A stretch of DNA of 64,000 nucleotides from Bathynomus jamesi (GCA_023014485.1 JAJOZX010005526.1:124001-188000); one strand, 5' to 3'. Counted from the stretch's first letter, positions 1-12,482 are shown. Numbers and translations are program-made. The notes: a model not told the origin generated them from the sequence alone.

Positions 1-1076
1 TGTTTATAAAAGTTAGCGGGCGGGCACGGGCGGGCCGAATCATGCTTATAAAAAGCATGCAACGCCGCAGCGGGTGAGGCAGCGAGGCAAGGCAGGAACT
101 GGAGCCGCGGAGCGCATGCGCCATGCATGCGTGCCTGCGTGGGACATGCAAACGACAAACAACATCCATGCCTGTGTTTTGGTTGTTAATTATGAATTTT
201 ATTACCTCTGCCAAGGAAGTTATGTTTTCACCCGCAACGTATAAATAACGTATATATAACGACGTGCAAAAATAATGAGAAATAACTTAGAAATTAAACA
301 TTAGAAATTAGAGTATTCGTATCGTACGCCCGGCACCAAGTGACCAAAGCCAACCTGACCAGCTGACCTTACCGAGGCTAAGTAGCCTATGTTTCCCTGC
401 TGTATACAGTCACAGTGTATAGCAAAACTAGAACTTATCGTACAGCGATACTGACCTAATTTCAATAATTACCATAATAACAATGAATATGAGAATAAGG
501 ACAATAGATAGTAATAATAATGATTTTTTTTTTGGCTAATGGAAGAAATGATATAGGTGGGTGATTTTAGCTTTTCGATACGTCTTACGCTTATGGTTTT
601 GCAAATGAAATCGAGTAAGATGCCGACCATCGCGGCAGCGCTATTTACGATTGCATAATGTTTAACACATGTTAGCTACATTACATTGCCACAGTATATA
701 ATTGAATGCCAAACCTTTACCTATGTTGATTATGCGTATTTAAAATATATATAAACATTTTCTTTTCTAAAGTTTTTGATTTTGTTTGAACGATGATAAG
801 AAATTTTTTGAACATAAGTATTTGCGGAACAAACTGGCATTTTTTCAGCTATGCTACTATAATGCTAGCCTCTCTCGCCTCTGGCTGTAGTCGCTGTACC
901 CTTTTGTAAAAATAGAATTTGTTCGTGATGGTCTGACCATTTCTGCGTAATTAGTGCATACTGTACGACAAATACTTGTCTTAATTACCTTAATTGTTTA
1001 TTAGTTGATGTGCTTTCTAGTTTCTATCCTATGTTTAGTATGTTATACATTTTATTAAATTAAAATTGTCCCCAAA

Positions 1077-3561
1077 ATGCAACATCCTATCAGTGAAGCA
1101 GTGATTAATTCAAAACTGCGTTCGGGGGAATTAATTCTACAGCCAGTTTCAAACAGAAAAAGCAAAGTATGGGATAATTTTGACTTGGTTATTGATAAGA
1201 ACAGTAAAAAGGAACAAGGATTTGTTCAATGCAAAAAGTGCAAAAAAAAACTGACATATAGTGGTTCTAAAGGAGGCACTTCCCATCTCTCTCGTCACAA
1301 ATGTGGCACAAGTACTTCACAATCACAAAGCTTAGCTTCATTTTTCCAAAAGAAAGTACAAGTGACAATGAAGACCAAACAAGAAATGCTAGATGCATGT
1401 GTCAACTTTTGTGCCAAAGACATAAGACCATTTGAAACTTTAAAAGGTGAAGGCTTCCTAAATCTTGCACAAAAACCTATTGCAGTTGGCGCGTCTTATG
1501 GTAATATTGACGTAAATGAGGTTATTTCCCATCCAACCACTATTTCTAGGCATGTAGCTGAAACTGCAGTAACTGTACGTCAAAAGATTTATCCAAAGAT
1601 CAAAGAAGTTATGAGTAATTCATGCTGTGCAGCTACAACAGACTTGTGGACAGATGATTATAAAAAGATTTCGTATATTTCAATGTTATATTGATGATGA
1701 TTGGACACTGGTAAATAAAGTTATGTTTACGTCCAGTTTTCATGAGGAACGTAAAACTGGTGAAAACATAAAAAAGGAAATAACAAGAAGATTTGCAAAG
1801 CTAGGCTTTGAAGATGACTTAGTGCAGAAACTAACTTTCGTAACAGACCAAGGAGCAAACATAGTAAAAGCGTTGCAGAATTATAACAGACTTAGTTGCT
1901 TATCTCACATTATAAATACAATTCTTCGTCATACATTCAATGAAGATTATTTGGAAAAATATGCCCCAGAAATTCAAAAGGTTATACTGCAGTCGAAAGC
2001 TCTTGTCACTTTCTTGAAACAAAGTGGATTAGTAAGCAAATTGAGACATACTGTTCGTCAAGAAGTAGAAACAAGATGGAATTCGAAGCTTGCTATGCTA
2101 GAGTCGATTCTAGATCAATATAGTAGCATCGAGGATTTGATGGAAGAAAGAAATTTGAACCACTTAGAGAACATTTCAAAAGGCAGTCTTGAAGAGTTAG
2201 TATATTTTCTGAAGCCATTTAAAGATGCCAGTGATACGCTAGAAAGTGAAAAATCTCCAACTCTACATAGGCTGACCAATTTAGGGTTATGACATTTTTA
2301 TAACCTCATGTTCCTGTATCATAAATCGATGAACGTTTGGCCCCTGACAATGAAAATAACAGTTTTTTCGATATATTTTGAAAACACTTCACCCCAAAAT
2401 AAAAAAGAAAATATTAATAAAATAATAAATATTGGTTGCTCCTTGGTATAGCTATTGCAGATGGGTCTCTGTTCCAGTGATTTTCCAGAGTATTTAGTGC
2501 TTTTCGGTATTGTTGCAAGATATTGGACAATTTATGATAATCATCAGGTAACCAATCTAGAATGGTGCAATGCAGCTGTCTGGAATATACTACTATACTA
2601 TATTTGCTTTCGGGGTGACATTTGTTTTTAATTCTGAAGAATTAGGCCCTTTTTTATTGTTTTCAAGCAAAAGTTCATCGATTGATGATACAGGAAACAA
2701 TATTTATGACAAAAAATTAAAAAGTCATAACCCTACTGACCATATTTCTTTGAGACAAAAACGGGACATTGGGATGGCAAAAAAGGGACGGGGGTTATGT
2801 AATATTCTGTATTCCTGAAAAAGTAAGTACATAAACATATTGAGCTTACAATTATTCTTCAGTGACAGAACCCATACAAAAACCCATACAAAACGGTACT
2901 GTCCCGTTCAAAACGGTACGTATGGTCAGCCTGTCTCTACAGCTAATATTGCTTTATCATTTGAAACTTCTTAAACATTTGAACGTTTCTGAAAATGACA
3001 TAATAAATATAAAAACCTTGAAAGAACGTGCAAAAGAATTTCTTCATGCTAAATATAAAGTGTTGCCTATTCATAAAATTTCTCTATTTCTATGGCCTAA
3101 ATTTCGTCAGCTTAGAATGCTAACTGACATTGAGCGTGCAGAAGTGCTAACAATTCGTGAGCAAATTCATGTTGACCTTATGGACAATGAGAAAGTAACT
3201 GATGAGCCTGAAAGAGCTTGTTCATCTCCGAAAAGAGTAAAGACCAGAATTTGATGAATGGGAAGACATACGATGTCATAATGAGGAATCCCAAAGTTCG
3301 GTTTCTTGTAAAGAAATTGAGCAGTACATGAGCTACAAAATTGATGAGGAAAGTGATGTTCTTCAGTTTTGGAAAACTCACGAATCAATGTTCCCATTGC
3401 TTGCTAAACTGGCTAGGAAATACTTAAATATTCCTGCATCCACTGCATCCAGCGAAAGGAACTTTAGTACTGCGAGAATTACACTTGCACAGAGGAGAAC
3501 TAATTTAAAAGAAGAAAATGTCGACGATCTTTTGTTTCTGCATTGCAATTTGGAATTTTAA
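1077..3561 (+). pseudogene. hAT transposase (BED finger), broken
   Basis: This encodes a hAT cut-and-paste transposase. The first piece (1077-1694) carries a BED zinc finger with the CxxC pair FVQCKKCKKK and a downstream HxxxxC, then a DNA-binding region ending at the catalytic Asp motif TTDLWTDD. A frameshift leads into 1627-2292, which holds FVTDQGAN (second Asp), a C/H motif LSCLSHIINT and an ETRWNS motif. A 666-bp insertion follows, then 2862-3254 and, after another frameshift, 3328-3561. That last piece carries the C-terminal dimerisation motif SSERNFSTARITLAQRRTNL. At least two frameshifts plus the insertion make it non-functional. The family call is firm because domain order and the SERNFS motif agree; the original start is taken as the ATG at 1077. 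Confidence 0.88.
2268..2933. mobile_element. Small non-autonomous hAT-type insertion
   Basis: A 666-bp insertion splits the hAT transposase. Ends are TAGGCTGACCA on the left and the inverse of CAGGCTGACCA on the right. It is flanked by ACTCTACA (2260-2267) and TCTCTACA (2934-2941), an 8-bp target duplication with one mismatch. Reading across the empty site restores the transposase frame. It has no credible gene of its own; the 82-codon ORF at 2570 looks like chance. Confidence 0.75.
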
Positions 3562-3971
3562 AACCTCCATCAATTCAGTGAGTACAAAATTAAATAATTT
3601 TACTATCTATTTAATTTTCATAGGTATATTTTTGAAAGAAGTACTTAAGTAATTATCAACAAAAATATTACTGGTCGTGCATATCTTAAACTTAAATACA
3701 CAGGTTGGTTTAGGTTCCAAAACAAAATAAATCACGAGCTGCGCGTACGGGCGGGCCCCAAAGCATGAAAAAAATTGCGGGCCGGGTACGGGCGGGCCCT
3801 AAAACATGCAAAAAAATTACGGGCCGGGTGCGGGCCGCAAAATATCGGCCCGTACAGGTCTCTAGCACAGACCCTGATTTTACTGGAACCCTGCATTGTT
3901 TGTTATAAAGCAAATTTTTACATATTTTGAAAGCTTATACCACCCCATTCAAGAATCCATTGGGTGTATAC

Positions 3972-4339
3972 TAGGGTGGATCGATTTTACATTTGTTTCG
4001 ATTTCCATATTCTAATAGAGACAAAAACTTGCGCATGCATGAGAAAATAGCCTCTGCAAAATCTTAGCTTAATAGGTAATCATCTTCTGCCCCCGGCAGA
4101 GCGATGAAAATCATATTTTAGTAGTAAAAACGTATTTTTAAACCCTAGCCTAGACTCTAGGCTAGGGTTTAAAAATACGTTTTTGACTACTAAAATATGA
4201 TTTTCATCGCTCTGCCGGGGGCAGAAGATGATTACCTATTGAGCTAAGATTTTGCAGAGGCTATTTTCTCATGCATGCGCAAGTTTTTGTCTCTATTAGA
4301 ATATGGAAATCGAAACAAATGTAAAATCGATCCACCCTA
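3972..4339. mobile_element. Foldback element, TAGGGTGG ends, near-perfect hairpin
   Basis: A 368-bp insertion that is almost entirely one inverted repeat. It runs from TAGGGTGGATCGATTTTACA to its complement, with the centre at CTAGACTCTAG near 4155. It is flanked by GTGTATAC (3964-3971) and GTGTACAC (4340-4347), an 8-bp target duplication with one mismatch; the undisrupted opposite arm at about 7473-7482 shows the empty site. A longer copy lies at 44591-45180. No coding capacity. Confidence 0.88.
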
Positions 4340-4796
4340 GTGTACACCTGACCCCCGCTTGGCTTTTTCAATATGGCCGCCATTTTACAAGATGGCCGGC
4401 GAAACTGAAAAATCCCATATCCTGGTCAATACTTGATGGATTTTGATGATCTTGGTGTCATTTCTAGGGTTTTTTAGGATGATGAGTCGATCTGGAGGGG
4501 TTGCAGATACTTTGTGAGTCGTTTTGACCCACATTCGTCAATACTCAAGGTCATTGGAGGTCAAAAGCCCCCCGAAATAAGGAATATCCCATATCCCGGG
4601 CAGTCGTGGAGTTATTTTGGTGATCTTACCGTCGTTTTTATGGTTTTGGGCGAGACTGAGTAGTTCTATACGGTTTAAAATGAAATCAGGGATTATTTTC
4701 CCCATGGTAAGGTGAATTCCAATATGTCCAATTATTCCTCTTATTTTTTCCTCTTTTTTTTTCATCATCTTTGCAAGTAAAACGAAACATATCAAG

Positions 4797-5297
4797 GTGG
4801 GTGCCCACTTGGTTATGGACCAAGAAGCGATTTATGCACGCGTCATCGGTTTGCTGATGAGCGAACGCGAACTTGACTTAACCCATGTATTCTCAACAGA
4901 GCTTGCGGCATACCCACCCGCACTGTTCCAACCAGATGGCTTAATGAGAACTGCAGCTAAGTCCGCATTGAAGCAGAACTTGGGAGTGGAAACATCCTCT
5001 TGAACATGGGGTCGACCAACAGTTGTTATCATGGATGTGTCAGCTGTTTTGTGGACAGTCGACTGGCCTGCTAGTGGCACAGTTGCTACATTTATCCAAA
5101 CCTTCAAAGTATGGCTACCGAAACATCTTTCTCATGCATCTGTAGTACTAGCTTTTGATCGCTACTATGATTTCTCTCCGAAATCAAGCACTCGGGCAAT
5201 GAGAAGCAAGAATCCCTTGCACAATGTTCTGTGCATGTGGCAGCGGCTTGGATTGCATCAATCCATTGACTCAAAACGCAAACGAAGAGCAGACTGA
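4797..5297 (+). pseudogene. Academ-like transposase fragment
   Basis: Two ORF pieces in the same frame (4797-5003 and 5031-5297) are separated by one in-frame stop. Recognisable stretches are ALFQPDGLMRTAAKSALKQ, then AVLWTVDWPASGTVATF and AFDRYYDFSPKSSTRAMRS. I associate these with the N-terminal part of a large invertebrate transposon protein family (HEEADT / LTGCD proteins) that I believe is the Academ superfamily. Only a fragment of about 165 codons remains and no nuclease domain follows. The element at 15.2-20.5 kb carries other parts of the same kind of protein. Assignment is from memory of family motifs. Confidence 0.6.
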
Positions 5298-6318
5298 TGA
5301 TCCTGACGATCCTGACACAACCATGTCTTTTGATATTTGCCCCCAATAAATGGTTACCTAATGTGAATAACTGCATTAAAGTTGTCAATGCCAATCCCCC
5401 AGCTAGGTGTAAGCTTTGTTTTGCCTACGAGGTCATATCTTGTAGCTTTGCAACTCCATAGAATGCATGTGCCCTGCACTTCAGCATAAATTGTGGTTTA
5501 TATCCGAATATCCATATCCATATAATGTGGGTTATGTCATTTAAGCATTATGATCTGGTTTTATCTGCAGAAAAGATGTTAAGTGCTCAGCAGTTAGCTA
5601 GATTGTAGAAATTATCACTGAAATAAAGCAAATACAGGGTAGTGTTGAAAAATAATCGAAACTTTACAAACCGGTTTTTAATCGATCTGTTTCTTGAAAA
5701 CCGGTTTTAACCGGTTATGACCGAAAAGTATAGTAATTTTTAAAAGCCACAATTGAAAGGTACTGACTAACTCTTAACAAGCATACCTTATCGCCTATTT
5801 TTTGGTCAAAAGAATGCAAAAATGCAGCATCATATGTATGCATATGAATAAGAAAATGACAACTTTGACATATTTTATTTTAGCCAAAATAATACATTAT
5901 TCAAACAATTTAGATTTGAAATAATTTTTTAAAATAAAACATCTATACTTAGAAAGAAATAAACTTCTTTTTGTAAAAAAATTATAAAGAATAAAAATAA
6001 AATTTATCTCTATTTTGGAAAAAACATTGAAATAAAATTTATTAATAAAAAAAACTTTACCTAGAAAACAGAAAATTGACTTCGTGCAAGAAAAAATATA
6101 TAAATTAATTTAGATTTTATCCCTATTTTGGAAATGACATCTTAAGAAACAAAGGGCATTAAGGGTCTTATACTGCGAATAGGGCTTTAGTCGACTGACT
6201 CTACACTACAGCCTACATCAGGGGTCCCCAACCTTTTTGTGCCGAAGAGCACATTCAAAACTACCGGTAGTGCGGCGGGCACCATTTACTTTTTCAAGGC
6301 AAATTTATAGTTGGACTT

Positions 6319-6482
6319 AATAATGAACAAAATACACCAAAAAACATTTAATTCCTATGTAAAATAATGAACATAATACACACAAAAAACATTTAATTCC
6401 TATGTAAAATAATGAACATAATACACAAAAAAAACCATTTAATTCCTATGTAAAATAATGAACATAATACACAAAAAAACAA
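6319..6482. repeat. Tandem repeat, period about 44-46 bp
   Basis: About 3.7 copies of a unit beginning AATAATGAAC and containing ACATTTAATTCCTATG, with small length changes in an A-run. It lies inside the MITE at 6219-6793. Confidence 0.85.
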
Positions 6483-6610
6483 AAACAAGGATGGGCTAAC
6501 TAAGAATCTTAGAAAAATGATCAAAATGATAACTTAATTTATTTATAAAGAAATAATTATTTTCAAATAAATGAGCATCTGTTTCTGTAATTAACTACTA
6601 AAATTTAATA

Positions 6611-6683
6611 AAATGTTAAGTATGTTACATATTTTAAATATTTAGTAACTAAATATTTAAAATATGTAACATACTTAACATTT
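6611..6683. repeat. Inverted repeat (hairpin)
   Basis: Arms of about 36 bp, starting AAATGTTAAGTATGTTACAT, are mirrored around position 6647. The hairpin lies inside the MITE at 6219-6793. Confidence 0.85.
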
Positions 6684-7569
6684 TTTTAAAAATTTAAATA
6701 AAAACTTATCAATCGTAGTCAGTCAGTGGCGGGCACACGCAAAAGGGTCGGCGGGCACCATGGTGCTCGCGGGCACAGGGTTGGGGACCCCTGGCCTACA
6801 TGATGAGACAAACTGAAGATCGAGTTGCCAGATAGGTAAAAATTATACTGAAGAGCAGTTGCCAGTTTGTCACAATTTAACTTAATAGGTAATGTATTCG
6901 AAGTTATTTTTTGTGCGCTGTAGCGCGTAGCTACACGTTCGCGCAAGTTTGAGCCAAATAAAAATCAATCGATAAAACCGGTTTTTTCTTTCGGTTTTCG
7001 ATTTTTAGGGGAATTTTACAAACCGGTTTTCAACACTAATACAGGAATGTCAACTGTGGCATTATCATATTTCAAGGCCAAACTTTAACCTCAAATGACC
7101 TTGACTTGCCCCATGGAGTTGCAAAATGATATCCTACTGTTATCATGTGCCTATAGAACTACTCAGTCTCGCCCAAAACCATAAAAACGACAGTAAGATC
7201 ACCAAAATATCTCCACGACTGCCCGGATATGGGATATTCCTTATTTCGGGGGGCGTTTGACCTCCAATGACCTTGAGTATTGACGAATGTGGGTCAAAAC
7301 GATTCACAAAGTATCTGCAACCCCTCCAGATCGACTCATCATCCTAAAAACCCCTAGAAATGACATAAGATCATCAAAATCCATCAAGTATTGACCAGGA
7401 TATGGGATTTTTCAGTTTCGCCGGCCATCTTGGAAAATGGCGGCCATATTGAAAAAGCCAAGCGGGGGTCAGGTGTACACCCGATGGATTCTTGAATGGG
7501 GCGGTATAAGCTTTCAAAATATGTCAAGATTTGCTTTATAACAAACAATGCAGGGTTCCCACCCCGTGC

Positions 7570-10500
7570 AACCGGACTATTATGAAAAATCAGCAATTTT
7601 TGCAAGTAATTTTTTTTATTGTATATAACTACATTTAACATACATTACATACAATTAAAGACATTTTGATTGTATTTCAATATTAAAACTTAGAAATATA
7701 GATAGGTTTCTTGAACTTTGCCAAGGATGCCATGTCTGCCTTGCTCTTGTTCCTGGACATGAGCTCCCTACTGGCCACCTGGCCACTGATGTACGCTTCC
7801 CTCCTCTCTTGTGAGTAAACATGTTGTGCTGCTTCAGTTGCCATCCTTACATACCTCTCTACTGACTGTGTGTGTGTGTGAAGGGCCTGAAGGCCATGCA
7901 GGAACTTCCACTGGTCTATCCAGAAACGCCTTGATTGCAGCAGTGGTGAGGGAGCAGGTCAGAGGAGGCTCAGTCACGCCAGAGTTCCAGTCAATAGCTC
8001 CGAGAGTTTGGTGGCATCTGGGTTGATGTCAGGAGTCTTCCTAAATCTGACACTGCAGTCTCCTACCTGTGTGTCCTCATCTCCTTCACCTCTGATTTCC
8101 AGTATCCTCTTCACTGCCTCCCTCCTCTCCTCCTCTACCTCACTGCACAGCATGGCCTGGAGCACAGCCTCAGAGTGTGCATACCAGGCTGATCTCTTCA
8201 CTATAGGCATCACTATTCCTATCACCTCCTTCTTCTGACTTCTGAGCAGCTCCAGCTGGTACAGTACATGCTTGGGACCCTCCACCCAGCTGTGATTTAA
8301 CTTGATGTTGAACCAGTTTGGCATGTAGACTCCCACTATGAATTCCACAATTATCCTCAGATTCTTCAGGTTCCTACCCTTCAGCTCATGTTTGGAAATC
8401 CACAATCTGCAGAACCTTAGAGAAGTGGTGACCCACCTACTGTGACAGACTGGCCTAATCTCCAGGAGAGCTAGACTGTGAGGTACCTCTCCCGATCTGA
8501 TGGCAGTGATGATTCTGTAGCCATATGATTGGTCTGTGCTGAGGTCCTTGACTACCTCCTGACTGAGATGGGGTAGAGGAGGACCAACAGTGATCCTCGT
8601 GAAGTTTGGGTTGATCTCCAGCTCAGTGGCAGTGTCTAACATCTTCCCTAGGGGCCCAGACCACTTGTTGTTGCTTAATGTCTTGCCATCCAGTGCAGTC
8701 ACCAGGTGTCTGAGACTCAGCTCCCCAGTGTGCAAGTCACAGACAATCCACACGAACTTCCTGCTAAGCTTGGCCTCCATATAATGCATTACTCCTCCCT
8801 CCCAGCCAGTATTCACATTATTACTGTCACCTCCTATGGCCAAAAGGGTCTGGTCTGCTTCTCTCTCTCTTAGCCAGTTCACCATATGATCAGCAATGAC
8901 CTCAGCATGACTTCTCTCCTCTGCAGCTTCCTCTGGTACAAAATGCCACAAATATTTCCCACCTGGTTCATTGCACACTGTGTAGTGTTCTTCCTTAATG
9001 AGGCCAGGAAACTGCCTGTCACTGCCCTCAGCTTCCATCATCACTTTGGTGTCATCTCTTTTCCCATCAAAGACGATACAGGTGATGTCATTTTCCCTAA
9101 GCTCTTCATCAAACTTCTTGACCAGCTCCTTAGTCAGTTTCTCCTGAGCCCTTCTCACCTTGTTGTGGTCAATCACCAGTGCTGTGTCAAACTCTGTGAT
9201 AAAACCAGCATCAATCCAGGCAGCAGTGGCAATCTCCGCAGTCTCTCTCAGCCCAGTGTAATGTCTCAAGCTAGCCAGAGCTATGTTGGTGATATCTTCA
9301 GTGTTGTATTTCTTCTTCTTAGCCACAGGCAAGGAAGGAGTTGTCGCAGCCTCTGGTATGAAGTCTTCGTCCTCCTCTCTCCTCCCTGCCTCCTCCAGTA
9401 TATCTCCAGTCTCCTCCAACTCCATCTCCAGCAGTGACTCCTCCCTCAACTCCTCTTCTTTCTTGGCTGACTCCTCTGCCTTCCTCCTCCTCTTCTCCTC
9501 GGCCTTCCTTCTCTGCTCCTGTCTCTGCAGCACTGCTTCCTGTGTCCTGGTCTCAGGGTGATCAGCTTGACCCATCTGGTGTGCCCCCACACTTCCCACC
9601 TTTTCTCTCTGACCTTTAATGAAGGCAAGCTCCCGCACTGGTATCTTCTGCTCGCTCCTACAGCTGCAGTCAATGTGAACCTCACCGTTGCAGACAGGGT
9701 TGCACCCAAGCTCACTGCAGCTCCTGATCACACAGTGACAGGTCAGGATGTCCACCAATTTGTCCAGTTTCATCATGAACCTATCTTTGACCTCTAGCTT
9801 CACATTGCCAATGGACACCTTCACTGCCTCATCCCACAGTGCCTTCACTTTAGCCCTGATCCCGACCTCAGTGTTGATTAAAGGTCCTGTGAATAGAGCG
9901 TTGGCCTTTCTCCACTAAGACAGTAGCCCTGGAACAATGCTGTTGTTAATCAGGTCATTAACTGGGTAATTCCTCCTGTCTTCTTCACTCATCTCTCTCC
10001 TTAACAAACCATACCTCAGCAGATCTCTGGCTGTGGGCAGTTCAGCAGGGGGGAAGTGCCCTCCCAGTCCCCACCAAATGACTTAGGTGACAACTTGATT
10101 TGCTTCGGGTTCTGATTTCTTTCTGACTCATCCTGTGGACCTGTGAACAAAAGAAATGTCATTGAAATTTGGATAGGCCTACTGATTATGATTACATAAA
10201 ATTAAGTTAATTGAAATTCTTAATATCTTCCTATAAGCTCAGATAAAAGTTGTGTTGTTATAGGTACAAGACTTAATTATTCAAAGTAATGACAATTTCA
10301 TATATCTATCATATCAAAACATACAGAAAGTTTGGGTCACACATAACATTTCGAATAATTTGAATTACACAATATTTACATTATGAAGTAATCAAAATTG
10401 TCAAAAAGGAGGGAAAAAACATGCATTCACAATCTAAACTCCAGCCTTTGTGACTATGTGAAACTTAGAAACCATACTGCACACCAAAAATAACCAAAGT

Positions 10501-10703
10501 TGACCACACATATCAATGGCACATTGATATACGATGCTACGGTCATATTTAGGTTATATTTCAAACCTTTATGGTCAAATATAAGTAGGTAAATGGCTTT
10601 TTTAAAACAACACTAAAGATATTTCTAAGTTTGCTAGATAATATGACATCATTTGGGCATTAGTAGTTTTTGAATTGTTGACTTTACTAAAATTGACACC
10701 CTA
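7570..10703. mobile_element. TAGGGTG-ended transposon, left end lost
   Basis: This carries the transposase pseudogene at 7690-10144. The right terminus is the inverse of TAGGGTGTCAATTTT, ending at 10703. The same terminus type occurs at 62645 beside a homologous transposase, which supports the boundary. No matching left terminus was found near 7560-7690, so the left end seems truncated. Positions 10145-10690 form the AT-rich 5' part without a gene. Confidence 0.7.
7690..10144 (-). pseudogene. hAT-like 'NTG' transposase, nearly intact
   Basis: Main open frame 7974-9848 (624 codons, complement). It has an N-terminal Cys-rich stretch (CHCVIRSCSELGCNPVCNG), then a Glu/Arg-rich coiled-coil-like zone at about residues 90-170. 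After that come CIVFDGKRDD, AIGGDSNNVNTGWEGGV, WIVCDLHTGELSLRHLV and DLSTDQSYGYRI. After a frameshift at about 7974 the C-terminus continues as HTQSVERYVRM ... SRELMSRNKSK to about 7690. Upstream, 9849-10142 remains protein-like (RDLLRYGLLRREMSEEDRRN) but has a frameshift and a stop. It appears to begin at an exon boundary, with TTGTTCACAG as acceptor near 10143. I recognise a multicopy invertebrate TE protein family without a firm superfamily name; the sibling at 62.9-64 kb matches over its C-terminal half. Confidence 0.72.
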
Positions 10704-11728
10704 ACCACTCACCCTTCTTCTTACTTTGTCAAACTCTTTTCTCCTTTGGGCTCCTCCAACCACAATTTTATATCTGTTTCCTGTCCTATCACTCTAGTTC
10801 GGCCTTTGGATCCTCCCAAGAGTTGGCGGCTTTGGCACTTTGGCGCTGCTGATTGGGAGCCCCTTAGGCAGTACTTCTCTGATTTCCTATGAAATAATTG
10901 CTGCTTTCGTAACCGGGCCCCCTCCGAGTGCGCTGAGCATATCACGGAGGTGATTCTGTTGGGTATGGGGGCCAATCCATATTCTATTCCAACCACTAAT
11001 GCAAGAAAACCTTGGCTTAACTTTACTTCTTTTAATGCTATTCGAAACATAGAGAAGGATTTCAGAAGATACCGTCGCCATCCTGACTCTCATTTAGCTT
11101 ATATTTCTACTCGGAATCGTGCAAAAGCTGTTCTTCGACTTGCCAAAAAAAATTTCGTAAGATAAAAATATGAAAACCTATACAATTTTAATTCTTCTTG
11201 TTCTTTGTGGCACCTAGCCAAGAACATCTCCATCAACTTTTCTACTTCTTTCCCTCCTGTTTTCCATTCCGACGGTTCAGTTGTCATCTCTTCTCCTGAC
11301 AAAGCTGAACTCTTTCCTCAAGCGTTCACCTCCAACTCAATCTTGGGTGATTGTGGTACTCTTCCTCCATCTCTTCCTCCCTCTGGCTTAATTATTTCTG
11401 AAATTAGGATCTCTTCCAAAGGTGTTTTTTTTGTCCTATCTGGGCTCAACTCTCGGAAGACATGCGGTCTTGATGGTGTCCCTCCTGTTGTTCTCAAGAA
11501 CTGTACTTCTGTGCTGACGCCTAGTGCCGGATTAAGACCCTCTGGGGCCCCTAGGCACCAAGACTTTGGGGGCCTTTCATTGTACTGAAAAACGTTTTTT
11601 TTCATTACAACATTTTTTTAAAGGAATAATAAAAAAACATAATACCATAAACAGGCTTATTGTTTTATTATTTTATTTACAACATACATTTTACATATAT
11701 ATTTGTTTGTGAAGTCCAGGCTTCTACC

Positions 11729-12347
11729 CATGGGCGTCGATTGCGGGGGGGACGCAGGGGACATGTTCCCCGCACTTTTTACAAAGGGGGGGACAACCTA
11801 CCAGTTGGATGAATTCGTGGATGAATTGCTATAAATGCTAACTATTAATGGCATCTAATAAGACGTTATATGTCGTATTATATGCATGCAAATGTAATAG
11901 CAATATTATAAATTATTGTCATGAACACCAGTGTATATTTATCATGGAATTTAGCAGTCAGTTATTTGTTTTACATTTCACGAACGTACTTTGTTATCAG
12001 TTTATGCACATTGACCTCTGTTGTCTACAGGTAATAAAAGATTTACTTCGGTTAAACATATGTGTGATATTATGTTACATGAAAGGTTAAATATTATAAA
12101 TAGTTTGTATTGCGTTTCTTATTTCTGCAAAAAAATGTTTAAATAAAGAAAGACATAAAATGATTAAATACACTTGTTTTTTTTCAGCATTCTGAGAAAA
12201 ATACAAAAAACGGGTAAATGGTAAATTACGACATTGATGTATTGATGTATTACACGCAACAGCTACTCAGAGAATTGTTTGATTCGCTGTTTGAAGGCGA
12301 AGTGTCCCCCCCCCCCCCCCACTATTTTAGAGCAATCGACACCCCTG
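11729..12347. mobile_element. Nested hAT-type MITE
   Basis: 619-bp element with ends CATGGGCGTCGATTGC and the inverse of CAGGGGTGTCGATTGC, each followed inward by G/C runs. Perfect 8-bp target duplication CTTCTACC (11721-11728, 12348-12355). The interior is AT-rich; the 80-codon ORF at 11848 has no recognisable motif. Confidence 0.9.
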
Positions 12348-12356
12348 CTTCTACCA

Positions 12357-12482
12357 GTCAAGTGACTTTGATCAGCCAAGTCACTTGATGTACCGTAATG
12401 AAAAAAAAAATTATATTATGTTTTTAACATTTAAGATCCAAGTACATCAAGTGACTTGAATGATTCAAGTCACTTGATGTAC
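12357..12482. repeat. Direct and inverted copies of a CAAGTCACTTGATGTAC motif
   Basis: AAGTCACTTGATGTAC occurs at about 12378-12393 and 12467-12482. An inverted copy GTACATCAAGTGACTT lies at about 12442-12457. They form local hairpins in the body of the element at 11522-12988. Confidence 0.75.

Larger units (their letters stand above)
1..3876. mobile_element. hAT transposon, left end beyond the window
   Basis: The element encloses a BED-finger hAT transposase and ends on the right with the inverse of CAGGGTCTGTGCTAGAGACC, a hAT-like terminus. GC-rich subterminal motifs of the type cgggcgggc occur on both sides: at 15-40 on the left and at 3745-3850 on the right. The left terminus is not in the window, so the 8-bp target duplication cannot be tested; the right-hand candidate is ATTTTACT at 3877-3884. 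Positions 1-1076 hold only subterminal, AT-rich leader sequence and no other gene that I can see. Confidence 0.8.
6219..6793. mobile_element. Nested hAT/Charlie-type MITE
   Basis: A 575-bp insertion with termini CAGGGGTCCCCAACC and its complement GGTTGGGGACCCCTG. Its perfect 8-bp target duplication is GCCTACAT (6211-6218 and 6794-6801). This termini type is typical of Charlie-like hAT elements. It contains a tandem array and a hairpin but no gene. Confidence 0.92.
5640..7038. mobile_element. hAT-type non-autonomous element with 8-bp TSD
   Basis: Ends are TAGTGTTGAAAA and the inverse CAACACTA, with several ACCGGTTT motifs in both subterminal zones. Flanks are ATACAGGG (5632-5639) and ATACAGGA (7039-7046), an 8-bp target duplication with one mismatch. 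The body is AT-rich and has no recognisable transposase; a second element is nested inside at 6219-6793. Confidence 0.85.
3885..7559. mobile_element. Element with ~410-bp terminal inverted repeats (Academ-like?)
   Basis: Left arm 3885-3963 plus 4348-4669 (interrupted by a foldback insertion) is an inverted copy of 7152-7559. The shared sequence includes GGAACCCTGCATTGTTTG at the tip. Between the arms lies an Academ-like coding fragment (4797-5297), so I infer a non-autonomous or decayed Academ-type transposon with long TIRs. No clean target duplication was found. The left tip lies directly against the TSD of the neighbouring hAT, so that boundary could be blurred. Positions 7560-7689 to the right hold no recognisable gene. 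Confidence 0.65.

Noticed and set aside
8886..9437. 183-codon ORF on the + strand
   Set aside because: It is the antisense reading of the NTG transposase at 7974-9848, which has recognisable motifs on the other strand.
7570..10703. Left end of the transposon placed at the GGGTTCC tip (7559)
   Set aside because: That tip belongs to the 3885-7559 inverted repeat; it lacks TAGGGTG and no duplication matches ACCACTCA at the right end.
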